Positions 1 through 8,897 of a DNA stretch of 32,118 nt are shown one piece after another (positions within the stretch are counted from its first letter, which is position 1; every line of letters begins with the position of its first letter). The notes under the pieces were generated by a model, which made no database searches, had not been told where the DNA came from, and saw nothing but the letters and a program-made list of their open reading frames with translations. The position numbers were made by a program, and so were the translations under genes. The DNA is from an uncultured Mycoplasmatota bacterium (GTDB lineage Bacteria; Bacillota_I; Bacilli_A; RF39; UBA660): contig CAMVED010000010.1 in the NCBI GenBank assembly GCA_947166445.1, positions 1 through 32,118 of the forward strand. The letters are read 5' to 3'.

Positions 1-564
1 CAAGATAATAAAAAAGTTATATTAGTTTTAAATAAAATTGATAAAATAGATAAAGAAAAACTATTTAATGAAATTGTAAAATTAAAAGATTTATATGATT
101 TTTTGGAAATTGTTCCAATATCTGGGCTAAAGGGTAATAATACAGATGAATTAATAAAAGCAATTAAGAAACATTTGCCTGATAATATTAAGTATTTTAA
201 TGATGATGTTATTACTAATACAGATGAAGCTTTTATGATTGGAGAAATAATAAGAGAAAAAGTACTTAATCTAACAAAAGAAGAAGTTCCGCATGCTGTA
301 ACATGTGTAGTAGAAAAATTAGAGTTTAAAAAAGGAATATGTAATATTAATGCTCTTATTATAGTAGATAGAAAGAATTTAAAAGGAATCTTAATAGGAA
401 AGCAAGGTTCTATGCTTAAAAAAATAGGTTCACTTGCTAGAACAGATATCGAAGATTATTTGGGTATGAAAGTATATTTAGAACTATTTGTAAAAACAAT
501 AGAAAACTGGAAAAACAAAGAAGAAATGTTTGAATTTTTAAAAATTGATGAAAAAGATTTATAA
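1..564 (+). CDS. era: GTPase Era, 3' part (5' end outside window)
   Basis: Frame 1 is open from base 1 (QDNKKVILVLNKIDKIDKE...), so the ORF-track start at 103 is internal. NKID matches the G4 motif. C-terminal KH domain with ILIGKQGSMLKKIGSLARTDIE. Followed by yqzL and recO as in Bacillus. Confidence 0.95.
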   Translation, partial: QDNKKVILVLNKIDKIDKEKLFNEIVKLKDLYDFLEIVPISGLKGNNTDELIKAIKKHLPDNIKYFNDDVITNTDEAFMIGEIIREKVLNLTKEEVPHAVTCVVEKLEFKKGICNINALIIVDRKNLKGILIGKQGSMLKKIGSLARTDIEDYLGMKVYLELFVKTIENWKNKEEMFEFLKIDEKDL

Positions 565-595
565 AAAAGTATCACTATATTAATAGGTGATATTA

Positions 596-718
596 ATGAA
601 AGATAAAATATGGGATCTATTTAAAATTACTGGAGATATAAAATACTATATGATGTATAAAGAAATGGAGACTTTAGAGAAGTATGAACAAAATAAAAGT
701 GAAAGGAATAATAATTAG
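596..718 (+). CDS. yqzL: YqzL-family small protein (40 aa)
   Basis: Below the track's length cut-off. Translation MKDKIWDLFKITGDIKYYMMYKEMETLEKYEQNKSERNNN has the YqzL-like W..F..TG.I..Y..YKE.E pattern, and its position between era and recO is the conserved one. Preceded by aggtgat SD; overlaps recO start. Confidence 0.75.
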   Translation: MKDKIWDLFKITGDIKYYMMYKEMETLEKYEQNKSERNNN

Positions 719-1418
719 TGAAACTAACTATAGTGAATCTAGTAAGATATTAAATATTTTAACAAGTAATTGTGGTTTAATTGGAGTTATTTCTAAAGGT
801 TGTAGAAATTATAAATCTAAGCTAAGAAGTGTATCAATGAAACTTATCTATGGTTACTTTTATATAAACTATAAAAAAGATGGATTATCAACACTTACTG
901 AAGTAGATGTAATAGATGATTTAAAAAACATAAAAAATGATTTAACAAGAATAGGATATAGTTCTTATTTAATTGATTTAGCTAATCAAGTAATTAAACA
1001 AAATAATAACGAAGAGATATTTAATATTTTAGAAGGTGCTCTTTTAAAGATTAATAATGGTTTTGATCCTTCTGTGATTACAAATATCGTAGAATTAAAA
1101 TATTTGTTTTATCTTGGGGTTGCTCCTATACTTGATAGGTGTAGTATATGTGGCGAGACTAAAAACATTGTTACAATAAACAGTGATGCTGGTGGTTATA
1201 TATGTAATAATTGTTATAATAATGAGTATATTACTAATGAAAAAACTGTAAAGCTTCTTAGAATGTTTGAATTCGTTGATTTATCAAAAATAAAAGAGTT
1301 AAATATTCAAGATAAAAACAAGAAGGAAATTAATAAGTTTTTGGAAGATTATTATACAAAATATACTGGCCTTTATTTAAAATCAAAAAATTTTTTAAAT
1401 CAAATCAAGCAAAATTAA
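684..1418 (+). CDS. recO: DNA repair protein RecO
   Basis: N-terminal KVKGIIISETNYSESSKILNILT, zinc finger CSICGE...CNNC, era-recO synteny. Confidence 0.93.
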   Translation: MNKIKVKGIIISETNYSESSKILNILTSNCGLIGVISKGCRNYKSKLRSVSMKLIYGYFYINYKKDGLSTLTEVDVIDDLKNIKNDLTRIGYSSYLIDLANQVIKQNNNEEIFNILEGALLKINNGFDPSVITNIVELKYLFYLGVAPILDRCSICGETKNIVTINSDAGGYICNNCYNNEYITNEKTVKLLRMFEFVDLSKIKELNIQDKNKKEINKFLEDYYTKYTGLYLKSKNFLNQIKQN

Positions 1419-1427
1419 TAAAATTCC

Positions 1428-1456
1428 TTGTATTTTAATAAAATATAGTGTATAAT
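1428..1456 (+). promoter_or_regulatory. Predicted promoter for rpmF
   Basis: TTGTAT (1428-1433), 17 bp spacer, TATAAT (1451-1456). Confidence 0.7.
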
Positions 1457-1501
1457 TTATAGAGCAAAGACAACAAGTCGCAAATGAAAAGGAGTGATAT
1501 T

Positions 1502-1702
1502 ATGGCAGTACCTGCTAGAAAAGTATCAAAAACAAGAGGAGCTACTCGTAGAGCACATGTAGCATTATCTGCTAAAGCTACTACAACTTGTCCTAATTGT
1601 GGTGAAGTAATTAAATCACATAGAGTATGTCCAAAATGTGGTACTTATAAAAATAAACAAGTAATAGGTAATGAGGAAGAAAGTACAAAATCAAAAAAAT
1701 AG
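1502..1702 (+). CDS. rpmF: 50S ribosomal protein L32
   Basis: MAVPARKVSKTRGATRRAH...CPNCGE...CPKCG. Start moved from 1484 to 1502, where an aaaggagtgatat SD lies upstream. Confidence 0.96.
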   Translation: MAVPARKVSKTRGATRRAHVALSAKATTTCPNCGEVIKSHRVCPKCGTYKNKQVIGNEEESTKSKK

Positions 1703-1731
1703 GGCATAGGCTTTATTTTTTTAAAATAATC

Positions 1732-1760
1732 TTGAAACTTTTAAAAAGCTATGTTATTAT
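1732..1760 (+). promoter_or_regulatory. Predicted promoter for tRNA-Met
   Basis: TTGAAA (1732-1737), 17 bp spacer, TATTAT (1755-1760), with TGT extension directly upstream of the -10. Confidence 0.65.
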
Positions 1761-1781
1761 TACATTGCCTATATTTTTTCT

Positions 1782-1858
1782 GGCGAGATAGCTCAGCTGG
1801 CTAGAGCGATCGGTTCATACCCGATAGGTCGGGGGTTCAATCCCCTCTCTCGCTACCA
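1782..1858 (+). tRNA. tRNA-Met (CAU), elongator type
   Basis: 77-nt cloverleaf with encoded CCA: acceptor GGCGAGA/TCTCGCT, anticodon stem ATCGG-TTCATAC-CCGAT, T-arm GGGGGTTCAATCCCC. Resembles Bacillus elongator tRNA-Met; no initiator C1:A72 mismatch. Confidence 0.93.
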
Positions 1859-1868
1859 TTATAAATAT

Positions 1869-1898
1869 AACTCAAACTTTATTGTTTGAGTTTTTTAT
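1869..1898 (+). terminator. Intrinsic terminator after tRNA-Met
   Basis: AACTCAAAC-tttatt-GTTTGAGTT followed by T-run. Confidence 0.85.
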
Positions 1899-1932
1899 TT
1901 ATGAAAAATGAATATAATTTAATGGTGATAAA

Positions 1933-2208
1933 ATGTATAATATAAAAGATGCTTTGTATGCTGCTTCAGTATTAGGAATAACTTTTGATAAATATACTGT
2001 AGAAGAATTTCTGGAAGGAATAAATATAGAATTAGAACATGGTTTGATTAATCTTAATACTAATGTAACTGATAACGATTTAATAAAGACTGCAAAAATA
2101 GCTTTAGCGCATTTAAATGAGTTTCCAAATTATTACAATAAGGATTATGGTATAAAACAGTTTGAAGAGTTTTTAAAAATGCAATTAAATAATAAAAAAA
2201 TCAATTAA
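1933..2208 (+). CDS. DUF5661-like hypothetical protein
   Basis: FDKYTVEEFLEGINIELEHGL...TNVTDNDLIKTAKIALAHLNEFPNYY resembles the DUF5661 ELEHG/TNVT/HLNEFP(D/N)YY pattern. Confidence 0.6.
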   Translation: MYNIKDALYAASVLGITFDKYTVEEFLEGINIELEHGLINLNTNVTDNDLIKTAKIALAHLNEFPNYYNKDYGIKQFEEFLKMQLNNKKIN

Positions 2209-2233
2209 AATAATTGTGTTTTGATTGATTTTT
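2199..2233 (+). terminator. Intrinsic terminator
   Basis: ATCAATTAAAA/TTTTGATTGAT stem (one G-U) followed by TTTT; overlaps the end of the upstream CDS. Confidence 0.65.
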
Positions 2234-2264
2234 ATGTATACTTAATAGTAATAAAGGAGGTATT

Positions 2265-3422
2265 ATGAGTACAGTAAAGAAAAATGCAAAGACTGGTGGG
2301 TTTTTTGGAGGAATAGTTTTATTAGTAATAGGAGTTCTAATTTTATGGAATAATGAAGGTAGAACAGTGCAAATGCAAAGTGTTATTAATGAAGCGATGA
2401 AAAACTATACAGATGTGGCTAGCACAACAGTTGATTCTAAATATGAAGGAAAATTAATTGCAACTACTGGTAATCTCGATTTAAGCGGTTCTAATCCTGT
2501 TCAAGATGCTAAGTTTGGTATTAAAGTAACAGGTGCTAAACTTGAGAGAGTTGTAGAAATGTATGAGTGGGTGGAAGATTGTACAACAGATGAAGATAAC
2601 AATAAGAACTGCACTTACAACAAGGAATGGACAAGTGATTTAGTCGATTCTTCTGAATTTACAAAATCTGGTTATACAAATCCTACTTCATTTAAATATC
2701 AAGGTGAAGCATTTTATGCATCTAATGTAAAAGTTGGTGCATTTGATTTGCCTCAAAGATTATTAGAAAGTCTTTCATATGACAAAGAATTAAATAATGA
2801 AAAAATTACTGAACAATATAAGAATACTGTTGAAGGATTTAAAGTGGTAGATGGTTATATTACTAATGCAGAAAATATAACAGATGCTAAAATTGGTGAT
2901 TTAAGGATTTCTTATAGGTATGCAAGTGATGGAGAAGTTAGTATGTTAGGGGTACAAAAAGGAAGTACTTTAACTGCTTTTACTGGTAAAAAAGGAAAAT
3001 CAATCTTTACTATTAAAAGAGGAAGTTATACTGGTAAAGAAATTCTTAATGGTATGACTAAAGCTAATAATACTATGAAATGGTTGCTAAGATTATTAGG
3101 ATTTATTTTAGTAATGGGTGGAATAGGTTCATTATTTGCACCATTACAATTAATAGCTAGTAAAGTTCCTGTTCTTGGAGGAATTGTAAGCTTTTCAACT
3201 AGTTTAATATCTACGGTACTGGGACTTGCAATTTCACTTGTAGTAATTGCAATAGCATGGTTTAGATTTAGACCAGTATTATCAATTATATTACTTGCTA
3301 TAGTTGTTGGATTATTAGTGTTCTTAAAACTTCAAAAAGGAAAAAATCCAATGTCATCTTTAAAAAGTGGCGAAGAAGTTAAAGATGAATCAAAGACTGA
3401 TTCTGAATCATTAAAGAAATAA
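2265..3422 (+). CDS. TMEM43 (LUMA) family membrane protein
   Basis: NEGR motif after TM1, FGIKVTGAKLERVVEMYEWVE, YNKEWTSDLVDSSEF, IGDLRISYRYAS, and a cluster of C-terminal TM helices ending AWFRFRPVL. Same layout as TMEM43. Confidence 0.85.
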   Translation: MSTVKKNAKTGGFFGGIVLLVIGVLILWNNEGRTVQMQSVINEAMKNYTDVASTTVDSKYEGKLIATTGNLDLSGSNPVQDAKFGIKVTGAKLERVVEMYEWVEDCTTDEDNNKNCTYNKEWTSDLVDSSEFTKSGYTNPTSFKYQGEAFYASNVKVGAFDLPQRLLESLSYDKELNNEKITEQYKNTVEGFKVVDGYITNAENITDAKIGDLRISYRYASDGEVSMLGVQKGSTLTAFTGKKGKSIFTIKRGSYTGKEILNGMTKANNTMKWLLRLLGFILVMGGIGSLFAPLQLIASKVPVLGGIVSFSTSLISTVLGLAISLVVIAIAWFRFRPVLSIILLAIVVGLLVFLKLQKGKNPMSSLKSGEEVKDESKTDSESLKK

Positions 3423-3516
3423 TTTTAAAATTATTTCTTTTTCTATATATAAAATCTTCACAAACTGAGATTTTATGATATAATAAAGTGGAAATATAAA
3501 AGAGGAGGTATTATTT

Positions 3517-4305
3517 ATGTTTTGTCCAAAATGTGGAGAAAAAAATAAGGAAAATGCAAATTTTTGCGTAAAATGTGGGGAAAGTTTTGAAGGAAAATCT
3601 TCAAAAGGAAAGTCAACTAAAACTGTGAAGGATGCCAAAATTACTACAGATGATGTTAAAGAATTAACAAAAGAGGTAACAAAAGAAATGACGAGTGAGG
3701 CATCAGATATTATTAAAGACATGTTTAGTAAACCTGTTGATTCATTAAAGAAATATGGCGATGAAAAAAGATTTAATTTATCTTTAGTTTTAGTAGGAAT
3801 TATGAGCATATTAACTGGTTTGTTTGGTATGGCCATAGTAAAGAATTTATATTCTGTTATCATGGATTTTGTTCAATCGTTATATGGCGGGCTAATGGGT
3901 ATGGGATCTATGTATAATGGAGCACCAGAAGTACCTTATGTGAAAATATTCTTTTATTCATTAATTGCTGCTTATGCTTTATCATTCATTTTTGTTGGTA
4001 TATTATATTTTGTAAACAATGTAGTTTTCAAAGGTAAAGAAAGTTTCAAAAAAATGTATGTAATTTATAGTATTATTTCATTAGTAGTTTCTGCAACTTT
4101 ATTAGTTTCATTAGTGTTGTCATTTATTAGTATTAAATTAGCTGCTATAGTTTTATCTTTAGGACTTACTCTTTCTTCTTTCTATGTATATCACATGATA
4201 AAGTTAGTTGGTCCAAAAGATGAAAATAAACATGGATACATTTATGTGCTAACATCTGGACTTTTCTATTTAGCAGTATATGTGTTAATAAAAATGTTTA
4301 TATAA
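3517..4305 (+). CDS. Zinc-ribbon domain multi-pass membrane protein
   Basis: N-terminal MFCPKCGEKNKENANFCVKCGE (two CxxC), charged linker, several hydrophobic segments. Promoter TTCACA-16-TATAAT at 3457-3484. Confidence 0.75.
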   Translation: MFCPKCGEKNKENANFCVKCGESFEGKSSKGKSTKTVKDAKITTDDVKELTKEVTKEMTSEASDIIKDMFSKPVDSLKKYGDEKRFNLSLVLVGIMSILTGLFGMAIVKNLYSVIMDFVQSLYGGLMGMGSMYNGAPEVPYVKIFFYSLIAAYALSFIFVGILYFVNNVVFKGKESFKKMYVIYSIISLVVSATLLVSLVLSFISIKLAAIVLSLGLTLSSFYVYHMIKLVGPKDENKHGYIYVLTSGLFYLAVYVLIKMFI

Positions 4306-4313
4306 TAAAAAAG

Positions 4314-4340
4314 AATCTAGAGTAAATCTAGATTTTTTTT
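4314..4340. terminator. Bidirectional terminator between convergent genes
   Basis: AATCTAG-agtaaat-CTAGATT with T-run on both strands. Confidence 0.8.
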
Positions 4341-4350
4341 TGTTTTAGTT

Positions 4351-4575
4351 TTATTTAAATAGTCCTTGTAATTTTTTAGCAGCTTTTCCAATTTCATCAG
4401 CAGTAATTTTGGTTTTAACAGTATCAATAATAGAATTAATTTGATCATCTGGCAAGTCAATACCAAGAAGATCTTCAACAGCTCTTACAGGTTCCTTTTT
4501 AAATTTTTCTGCAAAATCTTTATCGCTATCAATCTTTTTAATAAGCACTTCAACTTTTTCTTTTAAATCATTCAT
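4351..4575 (-). CDS. Small Nif11/NHLP-leader-like protein of unknown function
   Basis: MNDLKEKVEVLIKKIDSDKDFAEKFKKEPVRAVEDLLGIDLPDDQINSIIDTVKTKI...; ggaggaaaaagt SD points to the start at 4575 rather than 4593. Confidence 0.65.
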   Translation of the reverse strand: MNDLKEKVEVLIKKIDSDKDFAEKFKKEPVRAVEDLLGIDLPDDQINSIIDTVKTKITADEIGKAAKKLQGLFK

Positions 4576-4690
4576 ACTTTTTCCTCCTTGCATTTATTAT
4601 AGAATATAAAGTGTTACTTTTCAATTATACTTATTATTTTTTATAAAAAAAGATTGATTATATGTTAAAATACTTATAGGAGATGGTTAT

Positions 4691-6076
4691 ATGTATGATG
4701 TTGTAATAATAGGCGCTGGTCCAGCAGGGCTTTTTGCTGCATATGAATTAATTACTAATAACAAAGATTTAAAGATAGCTATTTTAGATCGTGGATTTAA
4801 AGTTAGTAAAAGAGTTTGTCCTATGAACAAGAAAAAAATACCATGTCAGAATTGTAATCCTTGTGCTATTCTTTCTGGATATGGAGGTGCAGGAACATTT
4901 TCTGATGGGAAACTTAATTTTATTCCTAAACTAGGCAAAAGTGATTTAACTAAATATATGAGTGAATCTGAAAGTTATAAATTGATAGATGAGACAGAAG
5001 AGATTTTTAATAAATTTAAAATGGATGCTGAAATATATCCAAGTAATAGAGAAGAGGCTGAAGCAATTAAAAAGAAAGTAGCTATTGCGGGTGCCAAACT
5101 TCTTTTAATAAAACAAAAACATTTGGGTTCTGATCATTTGCCTGAATATATTGATGGTATATGCAAATTTTTAGAAGAAAAAGGAGTAAAACTTTTAGAT
5201 AAATGTGATGTTGAAGATGTAAATACTATAAATGAAAATAATCATGAAATAACTTATAATAAAAACAAGAAGATTAAATCAAAAAAAGTGATTGTTGCTC
5301 CAGGTAGAACTGGTGCTAAGTGGATACAAGAACTTGCAGATAAATATAATATTCCATATTTATCTCAAAGTATTGAAATAGGTGTTAGAGTAGAAGTGAG
5401 ACGTCATATTATGGAAGATATTACTAATGTTATATATGATCCTACTATATTTATAAAAACTGACACTTATGGTGATGAGATTAGAACTTTTTGTACTAAT
5501 CCTGGAGGATTTGTAGCAAAAGAGAATTATTACGGTTATATATGTGTTAATGGACACGCGTTAAAAGATATAAAAAGTAATAATACAAACTTTGCTTTTA
5601 TTTCTAAAGTTACTCTAACAGAGCCCGTTACTAATACTAGGTTATATGGTGAGTCAATTGCTAGAATTGCTAACGTATTAGGAGATGGGAAGCCAATTAT
5701 ACAAAGTTTAAAAGATCTAAAAAATGGTAGAAGAAGTGAATGGCATAGAATAAACAAAGGTTTTATTGAACCTACTTTAAAAGATTGTGTTGCTGGTGAT
5801 TTGGCTCTTGTTTTACCTCATAGAATTATTACTAATATTTTGGAGGGTTTAGAAACGTTAAATAAAATTATTCCTGGTGTTAACAATGATGATACACTTT
5901 TGTATGGCCCTGAAATAAAGTTTTTCAGTAACGAAATAGAAACTAATAATAACTTTAAATTAGAAAATGATAATATATATTTTGTCGGTGATGGCGCAGG
6001 TAAAGCAGGTAACATTGTAACTGCTGCTGCTACAGGTTTAGTAGCTGCTAGAGATATATTAAAAAATATTAAATAA
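4691..6076 (+). CDS. FAD-dependent dehydrogenase (COG2509-like)
   Basis: N-terminal VVIIGAGPAGLFAAYEL dinucleotide-binding fold, CPMNKKKIPCQNCNPCAILSGYGGAGTFSDGKLN, C-terminal YFVGDGAGKAGNIVTAAATGLVAARDIL. Confidence 0.88.
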   Translation: MYDVVIIGAGPAGLFAAYELITNNKDLKIAILDRGFKVSKRVCPMNKKKIPCQNCNPCAILSGYGGAGTFSDGKLNFIPKLGKSDLTKYMSESESYKLIDETEEIFNKFKMDAEIYPSNREEAEAIKKKVAIAGAKLLLIKQKHLGSDHLPEYIDGICKFLEEKGVKLLDKCDVEDVNTINENNHEITYNKNKKIKSKKVIVAPGRTGAKWIQELADKYNIPYLSQSIEIGVRVEVRRHIMEDITNVIYDPTIFIKTDTYGDEIRTFCTNPGGFVAKENYYGYICVNGHALKDIKSNNTNFAFISKVTLTEPVTNTRLYGESIARIANVLGDGKPIIQSLKDLKNGRRSEWHRINKGFIEPTLKDCVAGDLALVLPHRIITNILEGLETLNKIIPGVNNDDTLLYGPEIKFFSNEIETNNNFKLENDNIYFVGDGAGKAGNIVTAAATGLVAARDILKNIK

Positions 6077-6089
6077 ACGTGGTGATATA

Positions 6090-8237
6090 ATGAATGAAAA
6101 TATAATAAAAGATATGACAATTAAATTAGGCGTTAGAGATAATCAAGTAAAAAATACTTTAAAACTTTTAGAGGAAGGTAATACAATTCCCTTTATAGCA
6201 CGATATAGGAAAGAAGCTACAAGTGGTTTAGATGAAGTTCAAATAAAAGAAATATCAGATGTTTATAATTATGAAGTTAACCTTTTGAAAAGAAAAGAAG
6301 ATGTAATTAGATTAATTGATGAAAAAGGGCTTATGACGGAAGAATTAAAATTAAAGATATTGTCTTGTCAAAAGCTTGTTGAAGTAGAGGATTTATATAG
6401 ACCATATAAAGAAAAGAAAAAAACTAAGGCAACTGAAGCAATTGCAAATGGATTAGAACCTCTTGCTAAAATAATACTTAGTTTTCCACTTAATAAAACT
6501 CCATTTGAGATTGCTAGTTCTTTTAAATGTAAAATTGAAGATAATGATAAAAAACTTGAAGGAGCAGGTTATATAATCGCTGAGTATATATCAGATAACG
6601 CTTATTATAGAAAGTATATCAGAAGTTTTTTCTTTAAAAATGGTATTATTACTTCAAAACTAAAAAAGGGAAAAGAAATAGAGGATTTGAATAAAGTATA
6701 TGAAATGTATTATGTTTTTGAAGAACCGGTTAAATATTTAAAACCACATAGAACTTTAGCTATGAACAGAGGAGAAAAAGAAGGAATTTTATCTGTTTCT
6801 ATAAATGTAAATAATGAAGAAATCGAAGAATTTTTGTATAAGAAAGTTATAAAGAATAATAGTTCCTTAGTATGCGATTTTGTAAAAGATGCTATAAAAG
6901 ATAGTTTAAAAAGATTAATACTTCCTTCTGTTGAAAGAGAAGTAAGAAGTGAACTTACTGATAGAGCGAGTGAAGTTTCAATAGAAAATTTTTCTGAAAA
7001 CTTAAAGAATTTATTATTAACTCCTCCAATGAAAGAAATAACAGTGCTTGGTTTTGATCCTGCATTCCGTACAGGATGTAAATTAGCAGTTCTTGATAAA
7101 ACAGGTAAAGTTCTTGATATTAGTGTAATTTATCCTCATGAACCTCAAAAAGAAGTTGAAAAGTCTAGAAAACACATTTTAGATTTGATAAATAAATATA
7201 ATATTGATGTAATTGCTATAGGAAATGGTACTGCATCTCGTGAAAGTGAAGCATTTGTTGCAGAAACTATAAAAGGTACAAATGTTAAATACATAATAGT
7301 AAACGAAGCTGGTGCTAGTGTTTATTCTGCATCAAATTTGGCAATTAAAGAATTTCCAAGTTTAAATGTTTCAGAACGTAGTGCAATTAGTATTGGTAGA
7401 AGACTTCAAGATCCATTATCTGAACTTGTGAAAATTGATCCAAAAAGTATTGGAGTAGGTCTATATCAACATGATGTAAAACAGAAAGAACTTACCGAAG
7501 CATTAGATTTTGTTGTCTCTAATGTAGTAAATAGTGTTGGAGTAAATATTAATACAGCTTCAAAAAGTATTCTTTCATATTTGTCTGGTTTAACTTCTAA
7601 AACAATTGATAAAATTATTTCTACAAGAGAAAAATTAGGTAGATATAAAAATAGAATTGAGATTAAGAAAGAAGCTAAATTGTCAGATAAAGTATATGAA
7701 CAAGCAATTGGTTTTATTAGAATAAATGATGGAGATAATCCACTTGATAAAACTTCTATTCATCCGGAAAGTTATGATAAAACGTATAAACTACTCGAAA
7801 TTATAGGTTCAAATGATAAAGAATTAGGGACAGATGTATTGAAAGAAAAACTTAAAAGTATAAATAAAGAAACTATGAAAGAAGAGTTAAATACAGATAT
7901 ATATACACTTGAGGATATTATAAAAAGCTTAGAACAACCTTTACTTGATCCTAGAGATGAACTAGTCAAACCTATTTTAAAAAGTGATATTCTTACAATT
8001 GATAATTTAAAACCTGGTATGGTTCTTGAAGGAACAGTTAGAAATGTAGTAGATTTTGGGGCTTTTGTAGATATTGGTCTTAAAAATGATGGACTTATTC
8101 ATATATCTAATATGAGTAATTCCTATGTTAAACATCCTAATGATATTTTGGCAACAGGTGATATTATAAAATGTAAAGTTCTTGAAATAAATAAAGAAAA
8201 GAATAAAGTTGCTTTAACTCTAAAAGACAACATTTAA
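6090..8237 (+). CDS. tex: RNA-binding transcriptional accessory protein Tex
   Basis: NTIPFIARYRKEATSGLDEVQIKEI, VLGFDPAFRTGCKLAVLD, IGNGTASRESEAF, helix-hairpin-helix region, C-terminal S1 domain (GMVLEGTVRNVVDFGAFVDIGLKNDGLIHIS). Confidence 0.96.
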   Translation: MNENIIKDMTIKLGVRDNQVKNTLKLLEEGNTIPFIARYRKEATSGLDEVQIKEISDVYNYEVNLLKRKEDVIRLIDEKGLMTEELKLKILSCQKLVEVEDLYRPYKEKKKTKATEAIANGLEPLAKIILSFPLNKTPFEIASSFKCKIEDNDKKLEGAGYIIAEYISDNAYYRKYIRSFFFKNGIITSKLKKGKEIEDLNKVYEMYYVFEEPVKYLKPHRTLAMNRGEKEGILSVSINVNNEEIEEFLYKKVIKNNSSLVCDFVKDAIKDSLKRLILPSVEREVRSELTDRASEVSIENFSENLKNLLLTPPMKEITVLGFDPAFRTGCKLAVLDKTGKVLDISVIYPHEPQKEVEKSRKHILDLINKYNIDVIAIGNGTASRESEAFVAETIKGTNVKYIIVNEAGASVYSASNLAIKEFPSLNVSERSAISIGRRLQDPLSELVKIDPKSIGVGLYQHDVKQKELTEALDFVVSNVVNSVGVNINTASKSILSYLSGLTSKTIDKIISTREKLGRYKNRIEIKKEAKLSDKVYEQAIGFIRINDGDNPLDKTSIHPESYDKTYKLLEIIGSNDKELGTDVLKEKLKSINKETMKEELNTDIYTLEDIIKSLEQPLLDPRDELVKPILKSDILTIDNLKPGMVLEGTVRNVVDFGAFVDIGLKNDGLIHISNMSNSYVKHPNDILATGDIIKCKVLEINKEKNKVALTLKDNI

Positions 8238-8270
8238 TAAAAAATACATATAATGTATTAGGTGATTATC

Positions 8271-8618
8271 ATGTCTTTAGAAAATTTTAAAAAATTTGTT
8301 AGAAATAAACCAATTTTGGCTGATTATGTAAAAAAAGGAGAAACATCTTGGCAGAGTTTTTATGATATGTATGAATTATACGGAGAAAATAGTGATGTCT
8401 GGAGTAAATATTTAAATGCTGGAACTTCTACTGTTACTTTAAAGGATATGTTTGAAAGTATAAAAAATATTGATATGACTGAGGTACAAAACTCAATTGC
8501 TTCTTTACAAAAAGGAATAGGTTATATCGAAGATCTTGTTCGTTCTAAGGAGAAAGAAATACCTGTTAGAAAGCAAACGTATGAAGCAAGGCCTTTATAT
8601 CGATATTTTGATGATTAA
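8271..8618 (+). CDS. ylbD: YlbD-like (putative coat) protein
   Basis: LENFKKFVRNKPILADYVKKGETSWQSFYDMYELYGENSDVWSKYL resembles YlbD (EFK.FV..HP.L...VR.G..TWQ.FYE...L.GE.D..W..Y). Followed directly by YlbE-like. SD ggtgatt; start moved from 8262 to 8271. Confidence 0.75.
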   Translation: MSLENFKKFVRNKPILADYVKKGETSWQSFYDMYELYGENSDVWSKYLNAGTSTVTLKDMFESIKNIDMTEVQNSIASLQKGIGYIEDLVRSKEKEIPVRKQTYEARPLYRYFDD

Positions 8619-8839
8619 TGAATTTAGATATACAGTATAAAGTTAAGTCTAATATTAATTATATTAAGTTTCTAAGAGAAAACTCTAGTTGGTATAAGTA
8701 TTTAAATAGAAATCCTATATATTTCAATGATTTTGAAAAAGAAATGAAAATAAAATATAAAATGACTCCGAAAGATAAGTTAGATAGATTTTCTAAAAAT
8801 ATGGATAAAGTATCACAGATAATAGATATATTTTCTTAA
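8618..8839 (+). CDS. ylbE: YlbE-like protein
   Basis: FLRENSSWYKYLNRNPIYFNDFEKEMKIKYKMTPKDKLDRFSKNM fits YlbE; 1-nt overlap with ylbD stop (TAATG). Confidence 0.72.
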   Translation: MNLDIQYKVKSNINYIKFLRENSSWYKYLNRNPIYFNDFEKEMKIKYKMTPKDKLDRFSKNMDKVSQIIDIFS

Positions 8840-8855
8840 AATATATCTTTTTTTT
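8824..8855 (+). terminator. Intrinsic terminator overlapping ylbE stop
   Basis: AGATATATTTT-ctt-AAAATATATCT perfect 11-bp stem then 8 T. Confidence 0.85.
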
Positions 8856-8897
8856 ATAAAAAAACTTTGATATAATAAAATCATAGGAGATGTATAT

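Noticed and set aside
1703-1781. Riboswitch or T-box leader between rpmF and tRNA-Met
   Set aside because: Region is explained by a tRNA promoter (TTGAAA-17-TATTAT); only a weak ATAGGC/GCCTAT long-range pairing and no T-box motif.
3411-3863. 150-aa minus-strand ORF
   Set aside because: Overlaps antisense to the clear zinc-ribbon gene at 3517-4305; no family motif.
5360-6120. Three minus-strand ORFs (5360-5557, 5536-5757, 5818-6120)
   Set aside because: Antisense to the FAD dehydrogenase gene; low-complexity translations, no family motif.
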